Below, one piece after another: positions 48,105-58,534 of a stretch of DNA of 64,000 nucleotides. The notes under the pieces are model-generated. The model saw only the letters and a program-made list of their open reading frames with translations. It was not told the DNA's origin and ran no database searches. Positions within the stretch are counted from its first letter, which is position 1. The number at the start of each line of letters is the position of its first letter. The position numbers and the translations under genes are program-made. The stretch comes from Reticulitermes lucifugus (taxonomy: Eukaryota > Arthropoda > Insecta > Blattodea > Rhinotermitidae), in NCBI GenBank assembly GCA_026260175.1, contig JAKCWW010000383.1, positions 36,078 to 100,077 of the forward strand, written 5' to 3'.

Positions 48105-51100
48105 GAAGGCTCTGTCTATCTATAAAATATCCTCGGAGCTTGAGTAAAACTAACACACCGGTGATGACACAGGCGCTAGTTTCTTTGTTTGTGACATAGC
48201 TACGTTTCTGGAAGCTTTTGAAGCAGTTGACAACTGTTCTTTAATATTGTTAGTACGTAGACATTATGTCTTATTGCTGTATTTAATCACATTGTTGTAT
48301 TTGACTGATTATCATAGTTGTTTCGAAATTAATTCTCTGCATGAGTGCATCAATTATATTATCATTACTTTTTTGTAACTGTGTTGAAAATTCCTTGTAT
48401 GAATCTGAGTCACATAATGTTAGGAAAAACCATGAGGTTTGATGCAGCTTTCTCGCGCTTGTTCAATGTTCTAACACAAAAAATTACAAAACCAGCCAAA
48501 AAAGTCGATTAAAATTTATAACGTAAAAGACGCTGGGGCTCTATATTTTACCGTTATCGCAGCCTGAATTAAGACGATACGAATCATGACCTTCAAAAAG
48601 TAAACAAATGTCTTTTTCACTTTTGAACTTCGACATGTGAATGCACGAGCCCAGGTTTAATTATATACGTAATTGTTTTAATTCGAATGACGCAAAATAC
48701 TTTGCATTCAATTATGTTTAAATATTAAAAATTAGAATTAGTAATGGTGTATAATAATAAAGGAAATTAGCCTAAGTTAAAGAAAATTAAAAAGAAACAT
48801 TTTCTTACACGTATCTTGACATAGGTTTATAGCAACAACATGTACACCTACCAAGGTAAAAGCTTTCTTTCCCAACAAACGTTTTCTGCAGTGTAGAGAC
48901 TGTGAATAAAGCAATTTGTTATACGCTATCAGAGAATGCATTTGTCATTGCGCAGTCTAATAACGACAGCGACAAAGGCTTTCAACACTTTATATCGATT
49001 CTGTCCTCGAATATTCCCCAAGACGAGCATTGAGTTCCTAACTCGGCTCGAAATGCAACCTTCAAACGCAGAAACCTCGGCACCCAAGAGAGGAAATTAG
49101 GACATTCATTGCCTCGCAGACGAGACGAGACGAGACGGCTGCAAAGCTCATTAGAAGAATTGATGGGCGTAGAGTAATGTATGTATGAACATTTATATTT
49201 CAACAACATACATAAGCCTACAGGTATTTCAGGGTAGTCTTATAATTCTGGGAAATTAATTTGCACCGAACTCGTTTAATGCCTATTCCTGCAGGACAGT
49301 TCATGGTTCCTGGCGGGCAGTCAGAGCGGGATGCATAAAACAGGCAGGAAAATAGGAGGTATCCGGTTAGGCCTGTTGTAGTGTAGAATGTGTACAAATT
49401 CTAACAAACTAATAGTACACTCATAAATAAATATTTGAACAAGCATGAAGCTCATTGTATAATATCAGCATTCAAGACGTGTTTACAGCTATTTTGCTTG
49501 TATCAAAATTTCTCTTATGCAGAAATTTATAGAATCAACTGAGCAATTTTCAAAGTTTTAATTAACCTGAAACAGTAACTTTTTCCCTGTACATTAATTT
49601 ACTTTTCGTAAAAATATGCATGCAATGCATTATTACTTTCATTAAGTGTGTAAATTATTATTATTAAGTGAATTACATTAATTTTACATTTGCACCAGAA
49701 AGCATTAAATATCCTTTCCTGCTTTATTAGACTTAGTTCTGTGGTTGAGTGTTAAGGACGTAAAAAAGACTCGCATTTTTTAATAATCATTTTGGCTAAA
49801 ATATTGAAAGAATTAAAGTCAGAAATTCACCAAAATTAACTCTGATACTTTTCATAAAATTAATACTCTGCTATATTTTCAGGCAAGAGCTGAACAAAGC
49901 TCATAATAATATAAAATCATGTCAGCAATTTTGTCATAAAGAAGATATTGTGTCACTTTGAAGAGCCTAGAGTATAATCAAATTCTTTCACAGATAATTT
50001 AAAAGTACCTTTACATTCTCAGAAGTAATCTATTGTTCGAAACAGCCTCCGCAAAATTAGAAAACCTAAATATCATCGTCGATTTTACAAACTATATGAA
50101 ATGATAAGCAAATGAAAAGAAGCATACCTCCATACCCCATCGGTTTTATAGATCGAAAATTAATACGCAGTGTGAGAAACTTTTCCCCTGAAATATACGT
50201 GTAGCGACTTCTGCAAACTTCAGTTACAGTAGCATATTAAAATTTATATCTATTTTGTGGAAGCAGGAAGTTGCAAGCCGATTTTCTGTCTCCATTTTTC
50301 GTACTTTGTGTAGTTTAATATTCTACAGTAATACATGACACTAAGAGGACCAAGCTTGTGAAAAATATTGTCAGAAACAGTGGAGTATAATAACATGACA
50401 TTGGTCGTATTTCATGTTTGTTTCATGTGAGTGTGTGCATGTGTTTGTATGTGTTTGTGTGCGGGTTTGTGTGAGAGAGTGAGTGAGGCAGAGTTTCGAA
50501 AGGTTTCTAAGATATGGCCTGGACTGAAGCCAGGCAGAAAAAAATGTTGGAAACAATTTACTAATGGAAATTCATCTTGATTCGTTCTAGCAGACACTGT
50601 CCGTGTGTCATTCGGCTGGTCATGGAGTGGGGTCAGAAAGCAATGGAGGTCGGTCCTGGAGACACGTAGATGCTGTGAGCGGGGGTCAAGGCATGGTGAT
50701 GGGAATTGTAACCGACATGGCACACAGCGATTGCCCCTTATAGCCTGTTATAGTATGACACACAAACTTCTTCCTCCACAAATCGTGATTTTTTTCTCAA
50801 AATTAAAGAAATATAAACCAAAAACAGAAAGTAAGATTTTGGCGATTTCAAATTTCGAAGCAATATACAAGCATAAAAATAATTCTTTAAAATATGTGTG
50901 AACAGACGTTTTGCCCGAAGTTGTAAATTACTCATTTTATTTCAGACATGACGTTTCGATTATAAAACCAAAAGAAACCTCTCCCTTAATACCTCTATGT
51001 CTCAATACAATTTCTTCTTCAAGCAATGACTTTTAAGAAGAACATTCTTCCAACTTTAACTGACATAGTCCTATCCTTTAGTAAATTCCTTGTAGCACTT

Positions 51101-52170
51101 AGGTGTGATATAAGTTGATATTGCTAATTGCGTAATGAGATTTCAATACGAAGTACGCTAATTTAATTTTTTTTATCGGGGGTCTGTAAAATGTGGTGAA
51201 ATGTTCAGGGGATACAAATAAAAATGCCGACAATTGTCTAAAAAATACGGATTATGTTTCAGATTCCAAATAGTAGCGCGTGTATAACAGACGATCTTAA
51301 TTCACAAGATGATTATGTAAAACAATTATTTTAATCTTTTCTTAAGGAAATGAGGCATTGTTTGAAAATTACACATAGGTGTCACTGGAGGCAATCGAAG
51401 TTATAAGGGACTGTGCAGAGATACTAAAAATAAAAATTAAAAAACCGCCTGCTATTGTATGTCCGCGATATATCATACGGGCTAAAAAACAAACCGTGCT
51501 ATATCTGAGGAAGTATATTATTAAATTTCTCAAATAAAATATTGAATTTTTTCCCTACTTTATAAGAAATAAATTCCTTATCCAAGTTGCTGATAGATTC
51601 GTACTAGTGTACTCGTAGTGTTTACCATTGCAAGTAGTAGTGTTTTTTAAATTTAAGCTTTTTACTAAATTAATTTTTGAACTATACTGACTGACACTAT
51701 GTACTAGACAAATATGGGAATTGGACATTCATGATTTGAAAGTCTTGGACCGGATAAAATGACAAGAACAGAATTGCAGACTGGACAATTTCCAATGGGC
51801 TTAATGTCTTCCACCTTATATTTTATGCTTTACTAGGGCAAACATTTTACGGAGTTACTTGTTATGTGTTGTCACACTTAATATAAAAATACTACATAAG
51901 GAATTTCGAAATCACGATGCTGGATAAAGTACCATGAAACATGTTTTTTGTTGTCCTTATTCGGGACTCTCATATCGACATTATCAATTTCCCAAAACAG
52001 TGCAACTTACAGAACACGCTCAAGCAGGGGATAAAATATGCGAAGAATAAAAATTTAAAATTTTGATTTCAAATATATTCCGAATTTTATTTAAATAACA
52101 CGTGAACAATACAATACACATATGCTTATTGTCCAACGAATATACACTTTTATTCACTATTAATTGTGTA
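48105..52170. other. No gene recognised
   Basis: Mostly AT-rich. A slightly GC-richer pocket at 50580-50720 gives two overlapping opposite frames (50412-50723 minus, 50605-50901 plus) without any recognised motif. 50425-50490 is GT-rich low-complexity sequence. Confidence 0.4.
49119..49138. repeat. (GAGAC)n microsatellite
   Basis: Four adjoining GACGA/GAGAC pentamers within GCAGACGAGACGAGACGAGA. Confidence 0.7.
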
Positions 52171-52174
52171 ACAC

Positions 52175-52219
52175 AGTCCTACATGTTTCGAAACTTATCC
52201 TGGTTCCTCCTCAGGGACT
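52175..52219 (-). ncRNA. Hammerhead ribozyme motif, canonical junction
   Basis: Minus strand: stem I AGTCC, CTGAGGA, stem II GGAAC/GTTTC (5 bp including one G-U) with loop CAGGATAA, GAAAC, palindrome ACATGT, A17, stem I partner GGACT (5 bp, perfect). Unlike most copies here it can be folded with no extra base between A9 and stem II, giving the textbook G10.1-C11.1 pair. All conserved core residues are present. Confidence 0.8.
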
Positions 52220-52224
52220 TCAAA

Positions 52225-52915
52225 ATTTTAAATTAAATAGTAAGTTTAAATACAATACACACTTTGCAGTGTCTCATCTGTGCTGTTCATTAGCTTTTTA
52301 AGAAAGGCATTTATGGCCGTTGAATATGGTTTCTACACCATTGGTTAGCTTTGCAAGAAAACTTTTGTATCTGTCATTACAATAGGTAACTGAAATGAAA
52401 ACTTTTAAAAATCTTCACTGAAAATTGTAACACAGCTGTAAGTGACGTTTTACTAAGGACCAGTACAAAATTTGATGGGCCAGTAGGATGCCAGGATTGT
52501 AGGCCTTCTGAGTAACAGCATTACAGAGAGATTGAAAACACTATATTCCATGCTATGTAAAATTACACACACAGTGCAATGACCTCTTCATCACTCTCCC
52601 TCGAAAATAGGGACACGTACAATCGCCACTAACCACTGTATTGCATGTTCAGTTCTATTTATTTAAATTCGAACCTATCCCAGTTCGTGTGATATTTCTT
52701 TGCTCATCCTCTCTATTCACACAAAAGATTCATGTGTACAGTCGGGTGGTTAGAACTAAAGTGGCGTACGTGACGACAGATACCAGTTTCATACATTGTT
52801 TAATGTTTTAGTTTCTACATTACAATTACATATTATTGAGAAGAAATAAGTATAAGAATTTATATTGCCTGCACATAATATAAGAGAATGTTTAAAATTA
52901 ATTATGATTTTCGCG
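52225..52915. other. No gene recognised
   Basis: AT-rich. The minus-strand frame at 52789-53028 is a product of the TACATA-rich tract. Confidence 0.45.
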
Positions 52916-52924
52916 TATTCTGGT

Positions 52925-53008
52925 CCTAATTTGTACATGTACATATATACATTACATACGTACACACATACATTGCATATACGCATAAATATATAAATAC
53001 ACATATAA
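52925..53008. repeat. TACATA-rich low-complexity tract
   Basis: Irregular run of TACATA/ACATAT units (GTACATGTACATATATACAT and on). A cryptic simple repeat. Confidence 0.65.
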
Positions 53009-53056
53009 GAACAAAAACTAAAAGTCAAATCAAATGTAAAATATGCTATGAAGAAA

Positions 53057-53367
53057 GGTAAAGGTAAAGCAATCCCATTACAGGCCTCGAAATGCCCTTA
53101 GGGATCCAGGAGGTTGAGCATCCAAGAATTTCAAGACAATCGGCACATGAAGGTGGTAAGGTTGTCAACCCTATGCACCGGCCGCCTTTACCCCCAGGAG
53201 ATATCCCTGTTAATCATTTCTGTTGGAGGCTAAGTCGACCCCAGGGCAGTGGTGCGGCCAGAAGGATTAAGTCAATGAAGAATCTCACTGACTCCATAGG
53301 GATCGAAACAGCGAACGTCTGGCTTGTAGCGCAGTGCCTCAAGCACTTGCGCCACTGCATTCCCCAT
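53057..53367 (-). mobile_element. tRNA-derived SINE
   Basis: On the minus strand the head carries TGGCGCAAGTGC (A-box-like) and TGTTTCGATCCC (B box). The 3' end is a short TTTACC repeat (GGTAAAGGTAAAG on the plus strand) in place of poly-A. I recognise the overall plan, with a GGTAAAGGTAAAG-type tail and a ACCGGCCGCCTTTACCCCCA block, as a widespread insect SINE type, without naming the family. The 98-codon plus-strand open frame inside it is incidental. A flanking duplication is uncertain. Confidence 0.75.
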
Positions 53368-53512
53368 GTGAGGAAAATAATTTTGTAAATTCACACCAAT
53401 AACAAATTGTGTAAATATGCAAGTAAAAACGTATTTATGTAAATGTAAATAATTTTGACAGTATAATGGCAAAAATGATTAATGGATTAACAGTAAATCT
53501 TAATAAACAAAC

Positions 53513-53527
53513 ACTCGTATTTTAATT
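53513..53527. repeat. 15-bp target-site duplication, left copy
   Basis: ACTCGTATTTTAATT, repeated exactly at 54115-54129. It flanks the inverted-repeat ribozyme element. Confidence 0.8.
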
Positions 53528-53612
53528 TTACTTTGTGTTCACCGTGCATCTTAGTATTAGTATTCACTCACTCAACCCACGAATGCACTATTATAATTAA
53601 ATTTTTCACCAG

Positions 53613-53657
53613 TACCCTACATATGTTTCGGCCCCATTGTGGCCATCATCAGGGGTA
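53613..53657 (-). ncRNA. Hammerhead ribozyme motif, intact-looking (left arm)
   Basis: Minus strand: stem I TACCC, CTGATGA plus T, stem II GGCC/GGCC around ACAATGG, GAAAC, palindrome ACATATGT, A17, stem I partner GGGTA (5 bp, perfect). Core residues are all present. The cleavage triplet would be GUA, which fits the NUH rule. Stem III would be 8 bp in a dimer but only about 2 bp in a monomer. Confidence 0.85.
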
Positions 53658-53663
53658 ACTTCT

Positions 53664-53679
53664 TATATATATATATATT
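53664..53679. repeat. (TA)n microsatellite
   Basis: Eight TA units next to the left ribozyme. A similar run at 53999-54012 sits next to the right one, so both derive from the element. Confidence 0.85.
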
Positions 53680-54019
53680 TCACTTTACACTGTCCAATTT
53701 GGCACTGTTTTCCACTATTATTCACTCAGTGTTACTACTTTTACACTGGAAGTCAACAACGCAGTGCCTTACAACGTCATACAACAGAATACGGACTGCA
53801 ATATAAACATAACCAACGTTTTAATAATTTTAACATTTTAAAATAATTTAATAAAAAATTTTAATAACCGCGACGATCTCAATAGATAACAACCTAACAC
53901 CCTACAAAAAGTGCAGTGCTTGTGACTTCCGGTGTAAAAGTAATAACACTGACAGAATAGTAGTGGAAAACAGTGCCAAATTGGACAGTGTAAAGTGAAG
54001 TATATATATATAAAAAGTT

Positions 54020-54062
54020 ACCCCTGATGATGGCCACAATGGGGCCGAAACATATGTAGGGT
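54020..54062 (+). ncRNA. Hammerhead ribozyme motif, intact-looking (right arm)
   Basis: Plus-strand copy with the same box, stem II, GAAAC and ACATATGT palindrome as 53613-53657. Stem I is ACCC/GGGT (4 bp), one pair shorter because of a substitution beyond it. Confidence 0.85.
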
Positions 54063-54114
54063 CCTAGTGAAAAATTTAATTCTAATAGTGCATTCGTTGG
54101 TTGAGTGAGTGAAT

Positions 54115-54129
54115 ACTCGTATTTTAATT
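54115..54129. repeat. 15-bp target-site duplication, right copy
   Basis: ACTCGTATTTTAATT, identical to 53513-53527. Confidence 0.8.
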
Positions 54130-57100
54130 CAACTAGGCTTAGAAAACGTGTGAAAGAACCATACGTCACATTCAACAGTTTCCTGCTTTTTATGATTTAC
54201 CAGGCAGGTAAATCTCCGGATCTCGCATTATTCCGGTTAATCTGCAAATAATATATTCATAACATTTCTCAAAGTGTTAGGAATAATTTAACTCTATATT
54301 AATTAATTAAACCTCCAATTTTAACTTTCATTTATATGCATGTTTAATTTAATCCTCTCCCAGTTGTTTTTAGTAATCAATTTAAAATTACGAATATTTA
54401 ACAAATTCGAATTTCGGAATATACTTGATTCGAAAAATGTAGTTGTTTCTGAAGACTGCAGATTTCTCATTTCATTTTTAAAGTAATTATATACCTTTTG
54501 TTTAAATGTTAATAACCGGAATTCTAGCTCTTTTCTATGTGGCATAGTTCCACATATAATAAAACGTAATGTAAGTCTTGCATTTAGAAATTCTTTTAAT
54601 TTCTTAAAACTTTCACACGTATATCATAACACGCATTTCCATCAGCAATAAAGAGAAAAGTGATTAACTCTGTGGTTTACTGGAACGTACAAAACAAAAG
54701 AGAAGCAAAATTTCTCTACACAAAGACAACCATTTTCTGGGATTTGAAGTCTATATTCTTGCAGAAATTTACTGACATTTCGGAGGCATATGCAGTGCCA
54801 ATAGTCATCATAAGGACGGAGGCAGGACCTTCAACCGAAAAATAGACAAATTTCTACGAAGAAACGCGACATCATATCGCAAAACACAATAAACATATTC
54901 ACCGTCTTGAGTATCCCAAATTGTATGTAATTCATATTAACTAACGAAATTAAATTCAAATACTAAATAAAAATCAATTACGTTAAAGTTTAACTTCAGT
55001 GCCAATAAATTACTGTCCACATCTCTAAACGTGTCTTGCATTTGGTCTCCCTAAGATTGTACAACCTACGAAACGAGTCCATTAGTACATAAAACACTCT
55101 GCTTTTGAGCATATTAATTACAGTAATGTAGTGGGATTCAAACAGCTTCTTCTCATTAGAACTATAGTGAACATGGCTTAAGGTCAGTTAATGACCCAAG
55201 CGAGGGGGAAGAATGAGTTTGTCAGTAATGTAACGAGGGTGTACTCTAACATTAACAAAAAGTTGTTCTCCTAACAGATGTGGAATGTTGTTTGACAAGC
55301 CGGAACATTAGGTCTACCACTTTTTCAAAGTTACAACTTTATTTTCGCAGCCAAAAATGTAAACTAAATTTAACACAAACACAAGAGGCATCCATGATGC
55401 AAATGATTCAAAGTTTTATAGACCCTATGTTTTATATCAGCAACGTTTCTAGTATTATTAACATATTCTCTTAAAATCTGAATATTTCTGAATGAGTTTC
55501 AAAGGGTTTTTTAAGTAAATTTCTACAAATAAAACTCCGTTTTTCGCACAAGTTCTTTACAAATTTAGGAAATAATTCTAAATAATTCAAATCTCTAATA
55601 TCAACAAATATTTACGGCTTTGTTTCCTGATTAATTTCCTTACCCCTGAGATTTTTCTGGTTGATACGATAGTAAACTTCGTTTATGAGAGTTTTACGAA
55701 GTAAGTATAACAACGCTGTTTTTGGTACAGAGTTGTAGACGAAGTATAGTAGTAGACAGAAAGTGAATGTTTCAAAATATTTATAACGTAACAAGTGACA
55801 AAATACATAACTCGGAACATTTTTATGTAATTACTCTTATGACGCACAGCAATTGATTTTATAATGAATTTACGAAGTAGGTGCATGGGTAGAGTAATTT
55901 AAAGCAGTTACTTGATAAGTGAGGGTGATTAATAATTTATATGAAAAGCGCAATATGTTTTAAACATTTTTACTGTTACTGACAGTTTGCAAAGAACGAT
56001 TGTTCAATTGCAGGTACAGTTATGGAAACAGCACTACATTTTCTGCCCATCAGCATCTACGTTTAATGTATCTATCCTTATACACCTAACATCAATATCT
56101 TAGTTAAAATACCTTTCAGTTTTGTCTCATGATATTTTAACGAAAATTGGCTATAATTTGTAATTTACATAAAGTTAAGCTCTTATGTTATTTGCTAAAC
56201 ATACTTCAATATAATTGTCCTCCCACAGTCTGATCAACACTGCTCAGAATCCTTGCGGTTAGTTCACTTGTAATACAAGCCCTTCTTTCTACGGCCGTTC
56301 CAAGGAATAATTAACAAGTATTCTGCCATTCGACGATTCATAACCTGTATAAATTAATAATAAATTGAACAGAGTTTCTGTCACCAACCTAGAGAAAATT
56401 TAATTCCTGAGCATTATCTTTCCTTCACGCTTTGCGATACGAATGTTTTAAGCCTCTGTCAAATGTGCTACATTGTCAAAAATCTAAAAAGTGTGCATTT
56501 TATCGATCCAAATATATGTACTTGGATCAGAACAGCCTACGTAAGTTGTACGTAATTTTAACCACTCTGCATTCCTTCATATTTTCCCATAAACCAATAT
56601 AATACATGTCCCAATGTCGTTTTCAATAAACTGAGAGTGTAGATGCTATGGAATAATTCTAAATAATACTTTCGCACTCCCTTAACAGGTTAGAAAATAA
56701 GATTTTCTACACCGTGCTTTTACTATATCCATAATGCGTTCAATCAGATATTTCAAATATATATGCAAAACTGATATTAAGTGAGACAATACGACTTCAG
56801 GCAGTATGATGATTGTTCTAAATTGTCTTTATTACTGCTTTCAAGCCGTCTGTTACTCTTAACTTAATAGTACAATTTATCTGTCGGGAAGGAAAGCAAA
56901 GGAAAGCGTTTCAAAATAATAGTGGTAAAACGTTACATTCGTAAAAGCTGTACTTAGAGATCAGAAGGTGTGGAATAATAAATAAATTATACTACGTAGA
57001 AATATAACAAGCGGTAAACTGAAGTACAATGTTAGCAATTTTCTTGTAATTTTGATCCCCAAAACAATACTCTAATATGCTTGCTTTCGAAACACATCCA

Positions 57101-57985
57101 GATTTATCTTCTTACCGGCTTGAATAATAACAGGCCTAAAAGAAATATAGTTTAATGTGGTCTGAATATTACACCATATTTCTGCTATTAGTCTCCATTA
57201 TAAATAAACATTTCTAGGCCGTATGTATTGGAGAGGAAATTGTTTGAGGTTTACAGGACACGTAAGTCTAAAACTTCGTTTTCAAAGCTACATGAACACA
57301 TAAACCTATTATATTCTAGTACAGATGATGTCTTTGGTTGATGTGAAAATTATACTTTATTTTTTGAAAGAGTTATTTTTGTTTGATTCAATGTTTAAGT
57401 GTGGCGATATACTTCATATGTAACAGCTTTAAGCTTAAGAAGAAAGACGTAAGTGCAGTTTCAGTATCGCCTTCTAAACTGTAGAATCTATTATGTATAA
57501 TACTTTAGATGCCAATCGAATAATCATATTAAGATATATGAATACAAACTTGAAAAATAAACAAAGCTAATTTCGTGCAGATATATTTCAACAAGGTATA
57601 AATTATCCGCAAAGACTAATACTTCTGGCGCTTTCGTTCTCTTTTCGTTCCTGGATTTTAATTCGTGAATAATGTAACAAAAATCCCTGAAAATGCGACC
57701 ATATGAACTGTGACGTTCCATCTTTTACCGAACACACAATTATTTTCCATACCTTAGCAAAATACGAGTATTTACGCGTTAATTCTACACAAAGGAGGAG
57801 ATTACCATCGAACACGCTTTATCTTTGCGTTCATACCGCCAACTACTTCTTCGGCCTCAGTTCTCTTAGCTGACAGACATACAAACACACACTCTCTGTC
57901 TCCCTCCTCTCCATTATGAACACGAAAGTCTCAGTTCGTAGCCCAGAGACAACACAATCTATTGCCATTTTAGAGCTCAATCACG
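54130..57985. other. No gene recognised
   Basis: AT-rich. Only short frames (for example 54321-54545 minus, 55612-55886 minus, 57524-57815 minus), none with an identifiable domain. No repeats with clear structure noticed. Confidence 0.45.
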
Positions 57986-58009
57986 ACAAATTACCGCAAC
58001 TGTACGTAG

Positions 58010-58180
58010 GTCTTAATGTAAGGTGCCTGTTATTTTGTCACATGTTCACTAAAACCGAAATGTGTTAACAGGCTTTAGTAAAGGTCTCAAAAATCATTCC
58101 AGTGGAAGCACGCTTTTCCATACAGACGGAAGGACAGACATATCGAAGCTAGCACTTTTCGGAAATTCTTTCCTTACTTC
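58010..58180 (+). repeat. Possible 3' fragment of the 21.3/47.6-kb dispersed repeat
   Basis: Shares TAAGGTGCCTGTTATT, a CCAGTGGAAGC piece, CAGACGGAAGGACAGACAT and a CGAAGCTAGCACTTTTCG segment in the order of the 3' half of the copies at 21640-21880 and 47900-48090. Divergence is higher, so this is tentative. Confidence 0.5.
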
Positions 58181-58269
58181 TGTATTGGGACAAAATCTTT
58201 TTTTTTTTACGAACTGGGAATAATTGAAAAATAAGGAACTTATGATGTGTACTGGTCACCGAAAAGTGT

Positions 58270-58530
58270 TCGGTTGTTCAAGTCAATCCTAATGAGATGG
58301 GCGGAGCATGTTGTGCGTATGGAATACAGACGATTTGCATACAGGATTGGGTGAGGAAATCTGAAAGCAGACAGAGACCACTTGGAAGCTCTAGGCGTAG
58401 ATGGGAGCATAATATTTAAATGAATCTTCAAGAAATACGACAGAAGTGCGTGGACTTTACTGATTATGTTCAGAATACGGATAGGTGGCGGGATCTTGTG
58501 AAGGCCGTGATGAAATTTCGGGTTCAATAA
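58270..58530 (+). pseudogene. Non-LTR retrotransposon, C-terminal end of reverse transcriptase ORF (pseudogene)
   Basis: The plus strand encodes, over two frames, pieces that line up with the C-terminal end of insect non-LTR retrotransposon polyproteins: RWAEHVVRMEYRRFAYRIG, then after a frame change RQRPLGSSRRRWEHNI, MNLQEIR and DRWRDLVKAVMKFRVQ followed by a stop. The family pattern is a WxGHVxRM block, a GRPRRRWEDNI block and a DRDRWR block near the stop. Here a stop follows RIG, one follows HNI, and at least one frameshift is present, so it is dead. Everything upstream of this tail is missing, as in a typical 5'-truncated insertion. Confidence 0.75.
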
Positions 58531-58534
58531 AAAT

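Larger units (their letters stand above)
53528..54114. mobile_element. Non-autonomous Penelope-like element with two inverted ribozymes
   Basis: The element starts with a one-sided tail, TTACTTTGTGTTCACCGTGC. Inverted arms of about 210-220 bases follow, at about 53556-53770 and 53900-54114, each containing GAATGCACTAT, a hammerhead motif, a short TA repeat and CACTGTCCAATTTGGCACTG (or its complement). A short unique centre holds AACCGCGACGATCTCAATAG. Exact 15-bp direct repeats bound it. The arms are highly alike, so this is one of the younger insertions in the window. No protein-coding capacity. Confidence 0.85.

Noticed and set aside
53092-53388. 98-codon plus-strand frame
   Set aside because: It lies inside a minus-strand tRNA-derived SINE with visible A and B boxes.
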